Shown: piece after piece, positions 1 to 8,037 of the stretch
Numbering within the stretch: position 1 is the first letter of the stretch
Layout: every line of letters starts with the position of its first letter
Source: Anthropogastromicrobium aceti
GTDB lineage: Bacteria > Bacillota > Clostridia > Lachnospirales > Lachnospiraceae
DNA: 64,000 nt
Assembly: GCF_025567095.1 (NCBI RefSeq)
Contig: NZ_JAOQJH010000005.1
Direction: 5' to 3' (one strand)
Translations under genes and position numbers: made by a program
Notes under the pieces: generated by a model
Told to the model about the DNA's origin: nothing
The model's database searches: none
What the model saw: only the letters and a program-made list of their open reading frames with translations

Positions 1-1080
1 TTACTCACCTGTCCATCTGCAATTTTGATGGAAGCCTCTACAAAAAGCGTTATATACGAGAAAGCACCCGATGAAAGAAGAAGCCCTGCGAGCATAACAA
101 AGATCATGACGGCAATTTTGATTTTTGATGCTATTGAAGCGGGAAAAATTTCCCTTGAGGATGAGGTTGTGACGAGTGCCTATGCAAAATCAATGGGAGG
201 CTCTCAAGTCTATCTGGAAGAAGGAGAAAAGCAGACAGTTGACACATTGATCAAATGCATTATGGTTTCTAGTGGAAATGATGCAAGCGTTGCAATGGCA
301 GAGTACATAGCAGGAAGCGAGTCGAGTTTTGTTCAGATGATGAATGAGCGTGCTGCCTCTCTTGGAATGGAAAATACGCATTTCGAGGACTGCTGTGGGT
401 TAACTGATTCAGACAATCATTATACAACAGCACGTGATATCGCACTTATGGCGCAGGAACTGATAACACGTTATCCTCAGATTAAATCATATACGACGAT
501 CTGGATGGAAAATATTACCCATGTAACAATGCAGGGAAGCAAGGAATTTGGACTTGCCAATACCAATAAGCTTTTAAAGCAGTACCCATATACGACAGGT
601 TTAAAAACAGGTTCAACAAATAAAGCAAAGTATTGTGTATGTGCGACAGCAAATAAGGATGGTGTTGAGTTAATAGCTGTTATCATGGGCTGTCCAAACT
701 ATAAAGATCGCTTCACTGAGGCACAGTCACTGCTCCAATTTGGCTATACAACATGTAAGCTGTATCAGGATGAAAATCCTCCCGAACTTATGCCTATACT
801 AGTAAAGGGAGGAATAGATAAACAGGTTCCGGCTGTATATAAGGAAAAATTTTCATGGCTGTTTGTGTCAGGTGAAGATTTTTCAAATATGGAAAAGATG
901 CTCACAACAAATGAGCTTACAGCACCAATTGAAAAGGGAGAGCAGATCGGTACGGTAACGTACCGGCTGAATGGAAAAGAGCTTGGCAGCATTGGCATTT
1001 ACGCAGGAGAGTCTGTCCGTGAGGCAAAATTTTTTGATTATCTGCTTAATATTGTGCTGCAGTGGATGGCAGTTATTTAA
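1..1080 (+). CDS. dacF: D-alanyl-D-alanine carboxypeptidase (DacF/PBP5-type), 5' end outside window
   Basis: A serine peptidase of family S11 that removes the terminal D-Ala from peptidoglycan stem peptides on the outer face of the membrane. The frame is open from base 1, and the codons before the first possible start (TTG at 25) already encode conserved family sequence ending in SAILMEAS, so the signal peptide lies upstream of the window. All three active-site motifs are present: SxxK as SITK (nt 91-102), SGN (nt 271-279) and KTG (nt 604-612). The last third fits the PBP5 C-terminal beta domain and ends in a hydrophobic amphipathic anchor (FFDYLLNIVLQWMAVI). It is followed 44 bases later by a phosphoesterase gene on the same strand. 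The family assignment is secure; the choice of dacF over other S11 paralogues rests on the scpA-scpB neighbours. Confidence 0.93.
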   Translation, partial: LLTCPSAILMEASTKSVIYEKAPDERRSPASITKIMTAILIFDAIEAGKISLEDEVVTSAYAKSMGGSQVYLEEGEKQTVDTLIKCIMVSSGNDASVAMAEYIAGSESSFVQMMNERAASLGMENTHFEDCCGLTDSDNHYTTARDIALMAQELITRYPQIKSYTTIWMENITHVTMQGSKEFGLANTNKLLKQYPYTTGLKTGSTNKAKYCVCATANKDGVELIAVIMGCPNYKDRFTEAQSLLQFGYTTCKLYQDENPPELMPILVKGGIDKQVPAVYKEKFSWLFVSGEDFSNMEKMLTTNELTAPIEKGEQIGTVTYRLNGKELGSIGIYAGESVREAKFFDYLLNIVLQWMAVI

Positions 1081-1124
1081 ATAAATCCGCCGCAATTTGA
1101 TTAAAAGAACGAAAGGAAATATAA

Positions 1125-2006
1125 ATGAACAAATGGATTATGGCAGGCACAGCAGCTGCATTTACGGGTGCAGCTGCGTTTGCCCGCTCAGAATATGAAC
1201 GAACTCATCTCGACATTGTGCACTATGACATTAAAACAGATAAGCTTGGTTTGGAATGGAATGGCTTTAAGGCTGTTTTTCTTTCTGATCTGCATGATAA
1301 TAGCTTTGGCATGAAGAATGAAGAGCTGCTTGCGGCAATTGAAAAAGAACAGCCTGATATTGTTTTAATTGGCGGTGATATGCTTGTAGTAAAGGAGTGG
1401 GCTGCACCTCATTTTGATATGCTTGCAAATTTGTATAAAAAACTTGTTAAGCGATATCCTGTGTATTACGCATTTGGCAATCATGAGCAGCGCATGAAGG
1501 AAGAACCGCTTACGTATCCTGGCTGGTGGCAGAGCTACTGGAAAGTGCTTAAAGATAGTGGTATGCATGTTCTTGTTAATAAAAGTGAAGAGATCATAAA
1601 AAATGGTACCGCGATGCGTATAAGCGGCATCACGCTGCCGCGGGAGTGCTATCGAAAAGGGCGTATTCCGTCATTATCAGCCGGGTATATAGATAAGAAA
1701 ATTGGAAAAGCTTCAGACAAAAACTTTGAACTGCTGCTTGCTCACACACCAACCTTTGCAAAGACATATGCCGATTGGGGTGCCGATTTGGTACTTAGTG
1801 GCCATTTTCATGGAGGTACCATTAGAATCCCTGGTCTTGGCGGAGTGATGACACCGCAGCTGCAGTTTTTCTCACCTCTTGCAAGAGGAAATGTGACACA
1901 GAAAAATACAAATATCATAGTCAGCGGAGGTTTAGGCACGCACAGTATCAATGTGCGCCTTAACAATTTGCCGCAGCTCGTTGTTTTGACATGGAAAACT
2001 CATTGA
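1125..2006 (+). CDS. YkuE-like metallophosphoesterase
   Basis: A calcineurin-like phosphoesterase of 293 residues. Metal-binding motifs appear in order: DLH (residues 55-57), GGD (83-85), GNHE (118-121), then HTP and a GHFHGG motif near the C-terminus. A hydrophobic Ala-rich stretch at residues 4-20 suggests a membrane anchor or signal peptide, as in YkuE-type enzymes that act at the membrane or wall side. The start ATG follows a GAAAGGA ribosome binding site. It sits between dacF and scpA and probably shares the dacF transcript. The true substrate cannot be read from sequence; UDP-sugar pyrophosphatase and phospholipid phosphatase activities are both known in the wider superfamily. Confidence 0.85.
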   Translation: MNKWIMAGTAAAFTGAAAFARSEYERTHLDIVHYDIKTDKLGLEWNGFKAVFLSDLHDNSFGMKNEELLAAIEKEQPDIVLIGGDMLVVKEWAAPHFDMLANLYKKLVKRYPVYYAFGNHEQRMKEEPLTYPGWWQSYWKVLKDSGMHVLVNKSEEIIKNGTAMRISGITLPRECYRKGRIPSLSAGYIDKKIGKASDKNFELLLAHTPTFAKTYADWGADLVLSGHFHGGTIRIPGLGGVMTPQLQFFSPLARGNVTQKNTNIIVSGGLGTHSINVRLNNLPQLVVLTWKTH

Positions 2007-2031
2007 ATTTCATTGTATAGTATGCTATACT
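2003..2031 (+). promoter_or_regulatory. Predicted promoter of scpA
   Basis: -35 TTGAAT (2003-2008), a 17-base spacer, and -10 TATACT (2026-2031) preceded by TGC, an extended -10. It overlaps the stop codon of the phosphoesterase gene and lies 32 bases before the scpA start, so scpA-scpB can be transcribed separately from dacF. Confidence 0.7.
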
Positions 2032-2063
2032 GGTGTCGTCTAACTATAGAAAAGGAGTGTCGG

Positions 2064-2849
2064 ATGTTATCATACAAACTGGAAAAATTTGAGGGGCCGC
2101 TTGATCTGCTCCTTCATTTGATTGAAAAAAATAAAGTCAGCATATACGATATTCCGATTTTTGAAATTACAAATCAGTATATGGAGTATGTCAATGCCAT
2201 GGAGGAAGAGGATCTTGATATTGTCAGCGAGTTTCTTGTCATGACAGCGACGCTTCTGGATATCAAGTCCAGACTTCTGCTTCCTGCTGAGAAGGATGAA
2301 AATGGCGACGAGATTGACCCAAGAGAAGAATTAGTGACTCGTCTTGTTGAATACAAAACATACAAAAGTTTAGGTGAGCAGTTAAAAAGCAGACAGCTTT
2401 TGGCGTCACGTCTGCTTTACAAGGATCCCACAATCCCAGATGAAGTGTCAAAATATGAGCCTCCTGTTAATGTGCAGGATATGTTAAGCAAAGTTACATT
2501 AGAGCGTCTTCAGGAAATTTATCGTATGGTGACGCGCCGTCAGGTGGACAAGATTGATCCTGTGAGAAGCAAATTTGGCAATATTGAAAAGGATCCGGTG
2601 CGCTTGTCGCAAAAGCTGGCACTTGTTTATGAATATGCTCAGCAAAAGAAGCATTTTTCATTTCGAGGGCTACTTCAAAAGCAGTATACAAAGGCAGATG
2701 TGGTTGTTACGTTTCTCGCTTGTCTTGAGTTAATCAAGATTGGACGCCTTACTGTTAAGCAGGAGGGAACATTTAGGGATATTCATCTTGACTGGAATGA
2801 GGAATGTACCACGACGATCACAAGAGAAGATATGGAGCAGTATGATTAA
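2064..2849 (+). CDS. scpA: Segregation and condensation protein A
   Basis: The kleisin subunit of the SMC-ScpA-ScpB condensin that compacts and separates chromosomes. The 261-residue product opens with the family signature YKLEKFEGPLDLLLHLI and has the acidic helical middle and C-terminal winged-helix region (FLACLELIKIGRLTVKQ) expected of ScpA. The frame is open from 2013, but the start is placed at 2064 because an AAAGGAG site lies 5-6 bases upstream and the family N-terminus begins there. It is followed 70 bases later by scpB, its complex partner. Confidence 0.95.
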   Translation: MLSYKLEKFEGPLDLLLHLIEKNKVSIYDIPIFEITNQYMEYVNAMEEEDLDIVSEFLVMTATLLDIKSRLLLPAEKDENGDEIDPREELVTRLVEYKTYKSLGEQLKSRQLLASRLLYKDPTIPDEVSKYEPPVNVQDMLSKVTLERLQEIYRMVTRRQVDKIDPVRSKFGNIEKDPVRLSQKLALVYEYAQQKKHFSFRGLLQKQYTKADVVVTFLACLELIKIGRLTVKQEGTFRDIHLDWNEECTTTITREDMEQYD

Positions 2850-2919
2850 CTGCTTATACAAATGAATAAAGATGGCAGCTGACAGGCATGTGCCAGATAG
2901 AAACAGGAGTAACAGCATT

Positions 2920-3483
2920 ATGGAAAAACGCGACTATTATCCCATTTTGGAAAGTATTTTATTCACAATGGGAAAAAGCGTAGAAATCAAAACGTTAGCA
3001 GAGGCACTTAAGCTTACACAAGAAGAAATAAAACAGATATTACAAGATATGGCAAAGGAATACAGTGAAAAGCAAAGAGGCATTCAGCTTGTCTTTTTGG
3101 AAGATAGTGTTCAGCTTTGCACAAAGCCGCAGTATTATGAGTATTTGATACGCATTGCGTCAAGACCGCAAAAGCAGGTTTTAAGTGATTCAGTGCTTGA
3201 AACGCTCTCTATTGTGGCGTACAAGCAGCCTGTCACAAGAGGTGAAATTGAGCGTATCCGAGGTGTGAAGTCAGACCATGCAATTGCAAAGCTTATGGAT
3301 TATGATCTGATTGAAGAAATTGGAAGACTTGATGCGCCAGGACGTCCTGTATTATTTGCTACGACAGAAGAGTTTTTACGCTGCTTTGGTGTGTCATCTG
3401 TAGCAGAACTGCCTCAGGCAGCACCGGAGCAGATCATGGAATTTAAAGAAGAGGCTGAAAGTGAGATTCCGGTAACTGTATAA
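2920..3483 (+). CDS. scpB: Segregation and condensation protein B
   Basis: Second accessory subunit of the SMC condensin; a dimer that binds the ScpA middle region. The 187-residue product carries the two winged-helix domains typical of ScpB, with the conserved second-domain stretch LETLSIVAYKQPVTRGEIE followed by IRGVKSDHAIAKLMDYDLIEE. The frame is open from 2872, but the ATG at 2920 has an ACAGGAG ribosome binding site and begins where the family begins (MEKRDYYPILESILF). It lies in an operon with scpA. Confidence 0.95.
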   Translation: MEKRDYYPILESILFTMGKSVEIKTLAEALKLTQEEIKQILQDMAKEYSEKQRGIQLVFLEDSVQLCTKPQYYEYLIRIASRPQKQVLSDSVLETLSIVAYKQPVTRGEIERIRGVKSDHAIAKLMDYDLIEEIGRLDAPGRPVLFATTEEFLRCFGVSSVAELPQAAPEQIMEFKEEAESEIPVTV

Positions 3484-3554
3484 GCAAGGTAAAAAAGCAC
3501 GAAATAATGAGTCACTGCATATGATATAGAAAGGTGCATAGCGGGGGATTTTGC

Positions 3555-4178
3555 TTGGAGACGTTCAAGAAACCTCTTACGGCGGCACAGGAAAAGGAGT
3601 ATCTTAGACAGATGAATCAGGGATCATCTGAGGCGAGGACTCTTTTGATTGAGCATAATATGCGTCTAGTGGCTCATATTATCAAAAAATATGCATTTAC
3701 AGATAAGGAGACGGATGATCTGTTGTCAATCGGAACGATTGGTCTTATAAAGGCGGTCAACACTTTTGATGTTTCAAGGGGAAACCGATTGTCGAGCTAT
3801 GCGGCAAAATGTATTGACAATGAGATACTGATGCTGCTGCGTGCAGAAAAAAAGATGAGCCGTGAAGTCAGCTTATATGAACCAATAGGAACGGATAAGG
3901 AAGGAAATGAGATTCATCTTTTTGATGTGATTGAATCTGGTGAATGTGATGCCTCGGAGCATTACTGCAAAAAGGAGGATATATGTCGTCTGCACAGTGG
4001 AATCCAGACGGTGCTTCTTCCTAAAGAAAAGCGAGTAGTGGTTCTTCGCTATGGACTTTTCGGACATCTCGTTCACACACAAAAAGAGGTGGGAAGTGTG
4101 CTTGGTATTTCAAGATCGTATGTAAGCCGCATTGAAAAGAGTGCACTTGAGAAGTTAAGAAGCTTTTTAATGATGTAA
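3555..4178 (+). CDS. sigK: RNA polymerase sporulation sigma factor SigK-type
   Basis: A sigma-70 family factor of about 207 residues, closest by eye to the late mother-cell sporulation factor SigK. Region 2 is clear (IEHNMRLVAHIIKKY, GTIGLIKAVNTFD, SSYAAKCIDNEILM), followed by the SigK-like stretch SLYEPIGTDKEGNEIHLFDV and a C-terminal region 4 helix-turn-helix (LGISRSYVSRIEKSALEKL). The start is placed at TTG 3555, because a GGGGGA site lies 8 bases upstream and the protein then begins METFKKPLTA like other SigK proteins; a GTG at 3534 in the same frame is a weaker choice. With this start there is no pro-sequence, and the gene is not split by a skin-type element. SigG/SigE/SigF are less likely by length and region 2 text. 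Confidence 0.85.
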   Translation: METFKKPLTAAQEKEYLRQMNQGSSEARTLLIEHNMRLVAHIIKKYAFTDKETDDLLSIGTIGLIKAVNTFDVSRGNRLSSYAAKCIDNEILMLLRAEKKMSREVSLYEPIGTDKEGNEIHLFDVIESGECDASEHYCKKEDICRLHSGIQTVLLPKEKRVVVLRYGLFGHLVHTQKEVGSVLGISRSYVSRIEKSALEKLRSFLMM

Positions 4179-4198
4179 AACACAGAAAGGCACGGAAA

Positions 4199-5131
4199 AT
4201 GAAAGAAAAGTATATTGATTCAAGCAGCAGAAGAGATCGTCTGCATTTGTATATCTGGATGCCAAAAGACCAACCAAAGCCAGGTCTTATCGTTCAGATG
4301 ACACATGGTATGGTGGAACATATGGGGCGTTATGAGGAGCTGGCACAATACTTGAATGCGCACGGTATCGGCGCAATTGGCCATGATACGCTTGGTCATG
4401 GAAAAAGTGCGCTGACTAGCTCACAGTTTGGCTTTTTTGCCAAGAAAAATGGAGATCGCTGTCTTGTTACAGATGTTGCACGTGTGACAGCTTACATTAG
4501 AAAGCAGTATCCAGATAGTCATATTGTATTGCTTGGCCACAGCATGGGATCATTTGTATCCAGACAGTATATTACACAGTATGGCTCTAAGATTGATGGT
4601 GCAATTTTAATGGGAACAGGAGATCCAGGAAAGCTAAAGGTAGCGTTTGGTCTTGCAGTGGCGGGCTTTACACGTGTGCTTCGCGGTGATTTTTACAGGA
4701 GTGATCTTATTAATTATCTGATGTTAGACAGTAACGATCACTATTTTTTTGAAAAGGAATGCACAAGCTGGTTAAGCAGCAATCAAGATGAGGTGGATCG
4801 TTATCACGGTGATGAATATTGCGGCTTTCAGTTTACTGTAAGTGCATATCTTGATTTCTTCCGAATTTTGATGAAACTTGCTCAAAATAAAGGAACAGCA
4901 AAAATTCCAAAGAGACTGCCAATTCTTCTTTTGTCAGGCAGGGATGATGCAATAGGCGAATTTGGAAAGGGCGTGACGCGCGTGTATGACCGTTATAAAA
5001 AGGCGGGGATACATGATGTTTCAATGAAGCTCTATCCGGGAATGCGTCATGAGCTTCTTCATGAGACAGAAAGAAAACAGGTTCAGGAGGATATTCTTTC
5101 TTGGATCGAAGAACACTTCGAACAGGAGTGA
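4199..5131 (+). CDS. Alpha/beta hydrolase, monoacylglycerol lipase / lysophospholipase type
   Basis: A cytoplasmic serine hydrolase of 310 residues in the Hydrolase_4 (serine aminopeptidase S33 / monoglyceride lipase) group. The oxyanion region reads QMTHGMVEHMGRYEELAQYL, the nucleophile elbow is GHSMGS, and the remaining catalytic residues fit SGRDDAIG (Asp) and GMRHELLHE (His). There is no signal peptide or membrane segment. It starts 20 bases after sigK, behind GAAAGG, so it is probably cotranscribed, and a hairpin follows the stop. The natural substrate is not visible from sequence. Confidence 0.85.
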   Translation: MKEKYIDSSSRRDRLHLYIWMPKDQPKPGLIVQMTHGMVEHMGRYEELAQYLNAHGIGAIGHDTLGHGKSALTSSQFGFFAKKNGDRCLVTDVARVTAYIRKQYPDSHIVLLGHSMGSFVSRQYITQYGSKIDGAILMGTGDPGKLKVAFGLAVAGFTRVLRGDFYRSDLINYLMLDSNDHYFFEKECTSWLSSNQDEVDRYHGDEYCGFQFTVSAYLDFFRILMKLAQNKGTAKIPKRLPILLLSGRDDAIGEFGKGVTRVYDRYKKAGIHDVSMKLYPGMRHELLHETERKQVQEDILSWIEEHFEQE

Positions 5132-5206
5132 TTATACACAAAAGAAAAATATAGTTTTGCGCATTTACATAAAATGACAAACTGCAGCATAAGGTACCTT
5201 AAGAGA

Positions 5207-5237
5207 AGACAATCTGTCAAAATATGGCAGGTTGTCT
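5207..5237 (+). terminator. Hairpin after the hydrolase gene
   Basis: A 12-pair stem, AGACAATCTGTC with GGCAGGTTGTCT (two G-U pairs), around the loop AAAATAT. Only a short T run follows, so it is a likely but not ideal intrinsic terminator before comM. Confidence 0.55.
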
Positions 5238-5290
5238 TTGTGCGTTCAAAAACAAAAAATTATTTAAAATGAACAGGAAAGGGTAAAGCA

Positions 5291-6826
5291 ATGGTTGCAA
5301 AAGTGTATACGGGAACAACAAATGGAATCGAGGGTATTCTTGTGTGTGTGGAGGCAGATATCAGCGATGGACTTCCAATGTTTGATATGGTAGGCTATCT
5401 TGGGGCAGAGGTGAAGGAGGCAAGAGAGCGGGTGCGAACAGCACTTAAAAATTCAGGTTTTCGATTGCCACCAAGCCATATCACGGTCAATCTTTCACCT
5501 GCCGATTTAAGAAAGCAGGGCAACTATTTTGATCTGCCTATTGCGCTTTCGGTGCTTGCTGCTGCAGGCTTTGTGCGCATGGATGAATTGAAAAATAAAA
5601 TATTTATTGGAGAGCTGGGGCTTGACGGAAAAATACGTCCTGTAAACGGCACGCTTGTACTGGCAGAATGCGGACAGAAGGCAGGGATAAAAAAGGCAGT
5701 TGTGCCGAAGGAAAATGCGAAGGAAGCTGCCTGTCTGCAGGAGACAGTTGTTTACGGGACGAAAACGTTAAAGGAAATTGTGGAACTGTTAAATAATCCA
5801 GACCGGCTTGAAGAAAACAGACAGGCAGTTCTTTATGAGACTTCTGACAAAGAAGACGATTCGCTTGACTATGATGAGCTTTATGGACAAGAACGCATGA
5901 AGCGTGCAGCGATGGTGGCATCAGCAGGTTTTCATAACCTTTTATATATTGGACAACCAGGTTCTGGTAAGAGTATGAGTGCAAAAAGAATACCTACAAT
6001 TATGCCCGAAATGACATATAAAGAGCAGCTTGAGGTGACAAAGATTTATAGTGTGGCTGGGCGTCTTGACTACAAGGAGGGACTTATAAAAAAGCGTCCG
6101 TTTCGAAGTCCGCATCACACAATTTCGGCGACTGCACTTGCTGGAGGAGGGCGATTTCCAAAGCCAGGAGAGATAAGCCTGGCACACCATGGAGTATTGT
6201 TTTTAGACGAGCTGGCAGAGTTTAAGCGTGATACACTAGAAATTATGAGGCAGCCGCTAGAAGATGGAAAGGTCACAATAAGCCGTGTCAATGGAAGCTG
6301 CAGTTATCCGGCAGAATTTATGCTTGTTGCAGCGATGAATCCGTGTCCGTGCGGCTATTTTCCAGACAGAAGCCGCTGCCGATGCAGTGTGGGTGAGATC
6401 AGACGTTATAGAGACCGTATTTCACGACCGATGCTTGATCGTATTGACATTTGCACGGAGGCCTTTGCAGTAAAATTTGATGATTTGTCAAAGGCAAAAA
6501 AGGGAGCGGATTCGTCGTCTATGCGTGCACGTGTCACAGAGGCAATTAATCGTCAGCGCATGCGCTATAAGGATGAGGGAATATTATTTAATTCGCAGCT
6601 TAAGGGATCAAGACTTTCAAAATATTGTAATCTTGACCAGCAAAAAGAAGAACTTCTTCGTCAGGCATTTGAGTCAATGGGTCTTAGTGTTCGTGCAAGA
6701 GATCGGATTTTGCGCGTCTCAAGAACAATTGCCGATCTTGAGGGAAGTGAGCAGATTAAAGAAGCACATTTGGCAGAGGCGATAAGCTATCGGAGTATTG
6801 ATCGAAAATATTGGGGGGATATGTAA
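5291..6826 (+). CDS. comM: YifB/ComM family Mg-chelatase-like AAA+ ATPase
   Basis: A 511-residue AAA+ protein of the YifB/ComM family. In competent bacteria ComM is a hexameric helicase that promotes branch migration during natural transformation. The N-terminal ChlI-like domain (GIEGILVCVEADISDGLPMF, then PADLRKQGNYFDLPIALSVL) precedes Walker A GQPGSGKS (residues 221-228), Walker B LFLDELAEF and a C-terminal Mg_chelatase_C region (ARDRILRVSRTIADLEGSE). A Cys motif (CPCGYFPD...CRC) sits in the ATPase domain as in homologues. It is followed with a one-base gap by dprA, another transformation protein, so the two are surely cotranscribed. Confidence 0.93.
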   Translation: MVAKVYTGTTNGIEGILVCVEADISDGLPMFDMVGYLGAEVKEARERVRTALKNSGFRLPPSHITVNLSPADLRKQGNYFDLPIALSVLAAAGFVRMDELKNKIFIGELGLDGKIRPVNGTLVLAECGQKAGIKKAVVPKENAKEAACLQETVVYGTKTLKEIVELLNNPDRLEENRQAVLYETSDKEDDSLDYDELYGQERMKRAAMVASAGFHNLLYIGQPGSGKSMSAKRIPTIMPEMTYKEQLEVTKIYSVAGRLDYKEGLIKKRPFRSPHHTISATALAGGGRFPKPGEISLAHHGVLFLDELAEFKRDTLEIMRQPLEDGKVTISRVNGSCSYPAEFMLVAAMNPCPCGYFPDRSRCRCSVGEIRRYRDRISRPMLDRIDICTEAFAVKFDDLSKAKKGADSSSMRARVTEAINRQRMRYKDEGILFNSQLKGSRLSKYCNLDQQKEELLRQAFESMGLSVRARDRILRVSRTIADLEGSEQIKEAHLAEAISYRSIDRKYWGDM

Positions 6827-6827
6827 A

Positions 6828-7913
6828 ATGGAGCGAAAAAAAGCATATTACTGGTGTACATGCCTTCAGATGATTACACCTATTAAGGTGCGCCGTTTAA
6901 TTGAGGAGGCTGGCGGTCCGAGTGAGGTTTTTGGACAAAGCGATGAGAAGCTTGTTCAAATGGGATTTACTGCAAGGGAGCAAAGAATTTATCATGAAGC
7001 CTGCGCAATGGAAAAAACAATAGAGGCGGAATACGAAAAGCTTTCACAGTCAGGAATTCGTTTTGTTACAATAGAGGATGAAGAGTATCCGGTGCTTTTA
7101 AAGGAAGTGGCAGACCGTCCGATTGGGCTTTTTGTGAAGGGGAATCTTCCAAAGTCTGATTTTCCTAAAATTGCAATTGTCGGAGCGCGTGCGTGCAGCA
7201 GCTATGGGAAGGAGTGTGCAGAGGAAATCGCAAGAGAGCTGTCAGCGGCAGGTGCACAGATCGTAAGCGGGATGGCATATGGCATTGACTGCTGCAGCCA
7301 AAAGGCAGCGCTTGAGGCAGGCAGTTCATATGCAGTGCTAGGCGGTGGCGTTGATATATGTTATCCACGGGAAAATATTGGATTGTATGAAAAGCTAATA
7401 CGTCAAGGCGGCGTGATTTCTGAGATGCGTCCGAAAACACGCAGTATTCCCGTTCTTTTTCCGCGCAGAAACAGGATTATAAGCGGCATTTGTGATGCTG
7501 TCATAATTATAGAGGCACGAAAAAAGAGCGGTTCTTTGATTACGGCAGAATTTGCGGGTGAGCAGGGCAGAAGTGTCTATGCAGTGCCAGGTTCAATATT
7601 TTCAGATCTTAGTGAAGGCTGTCATGAGCTGATTAGAAATGGTGCTGTACTGTTGTCATCACCACAGGAGATACTTGCAGATTTTAAGTTAGAAGCTGCA
7701 GCAAGAAAAATGCATAGACAAAAGATGCCTTTGACAGAAATTGAACAGGATGTGTATCGCTTTATCGAAAGAGAACCTGTTCATATGGAAATTCTTTTGC
7801 AAAAAACAGGATATCCGGCTGGAACTTTATGCAGTGCATTATTTCAGATGGAGCTAAAAGGTTACATCAGCGAAGAAGCAGGAGGCTGCTATAAAAGAAC
7901 ATTTAATGTGTAA
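6828..7913 (+). CDS. dprA: DNA-processing protein A
   Basis: DprA/Smf binds incoming single-stranded DNA and loads RecA on it. The 361-residue product has an N-terminal helical region, the central Rossmann-like domain with IAIVGAR, GMAYGIDCCSQKAAL, AVLGGGVDICYPREN and FPRRNRIISG, and a C-terminal winged-helix-like tail (EQDVYRFIEREPVHMEILL). The frame is open from 6798 inside comM, but the ATG at 6828 is preferred: it has a GGGGGGA site 10 bases upstream and gives the usual N-terminus. It is translationally close-coupled to comM. Confidence 0.95.
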   Translation: MERKKAYYWCTCLQMITPIKVRRLIEEAGGPSEVFGQSDEKLVQMGFTAREQRIYHEACAMEKTIEAEYEKLSQSGIRFVTIEDEEYPVLLKEVADRPIGLFVKGNLPKSDFPKIAIVGARACSSYGKECAEEIARELSAAGAQIVSGMAYGIDCCSQKAALEAGSSYAVLGGGVDICYPRENIGLYEKLIRQGGVISEMRPKTRSIPVLFPRRNRIISGICDAVIIIEARKKSGSLITAEFAGEQGRSVYAVPGSIFSDLSEGCHELIRNGAVLLSSPQEILADFKLEAAARKMHRQKMPLTEIEQDVYRFIEREPVHMEILLQKTGYPAGTLCSALFQMELKGYISEEAGGCYKRTFNV

Positions 7914-7960
7914 GATTCGTAAAATTTATATGAAATAAAATAAAAAGGGCTAAAAAGGGC

Positions 7961-7989
7961 TTGCAATCCGTAAAATAAGAGTGTATAGT
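7961..7989 (+). promoter_or_regulatory. Predicted promoter of topA
   Basis: -35 TTGCAA (7961-7966), 17-base spacer, -10 TATAGT (7984-7989), placed 48 bases before the topA start. No terminator is evident between dprA and this promoter, so some readthrough from comM-dprA is possible. Confidence 0.65.
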
Positions 7990-8037
7990 GATTTCCGATT
8001 GAAAAAATGTACGCATGGTACATTGCTGGAGGAAAGC

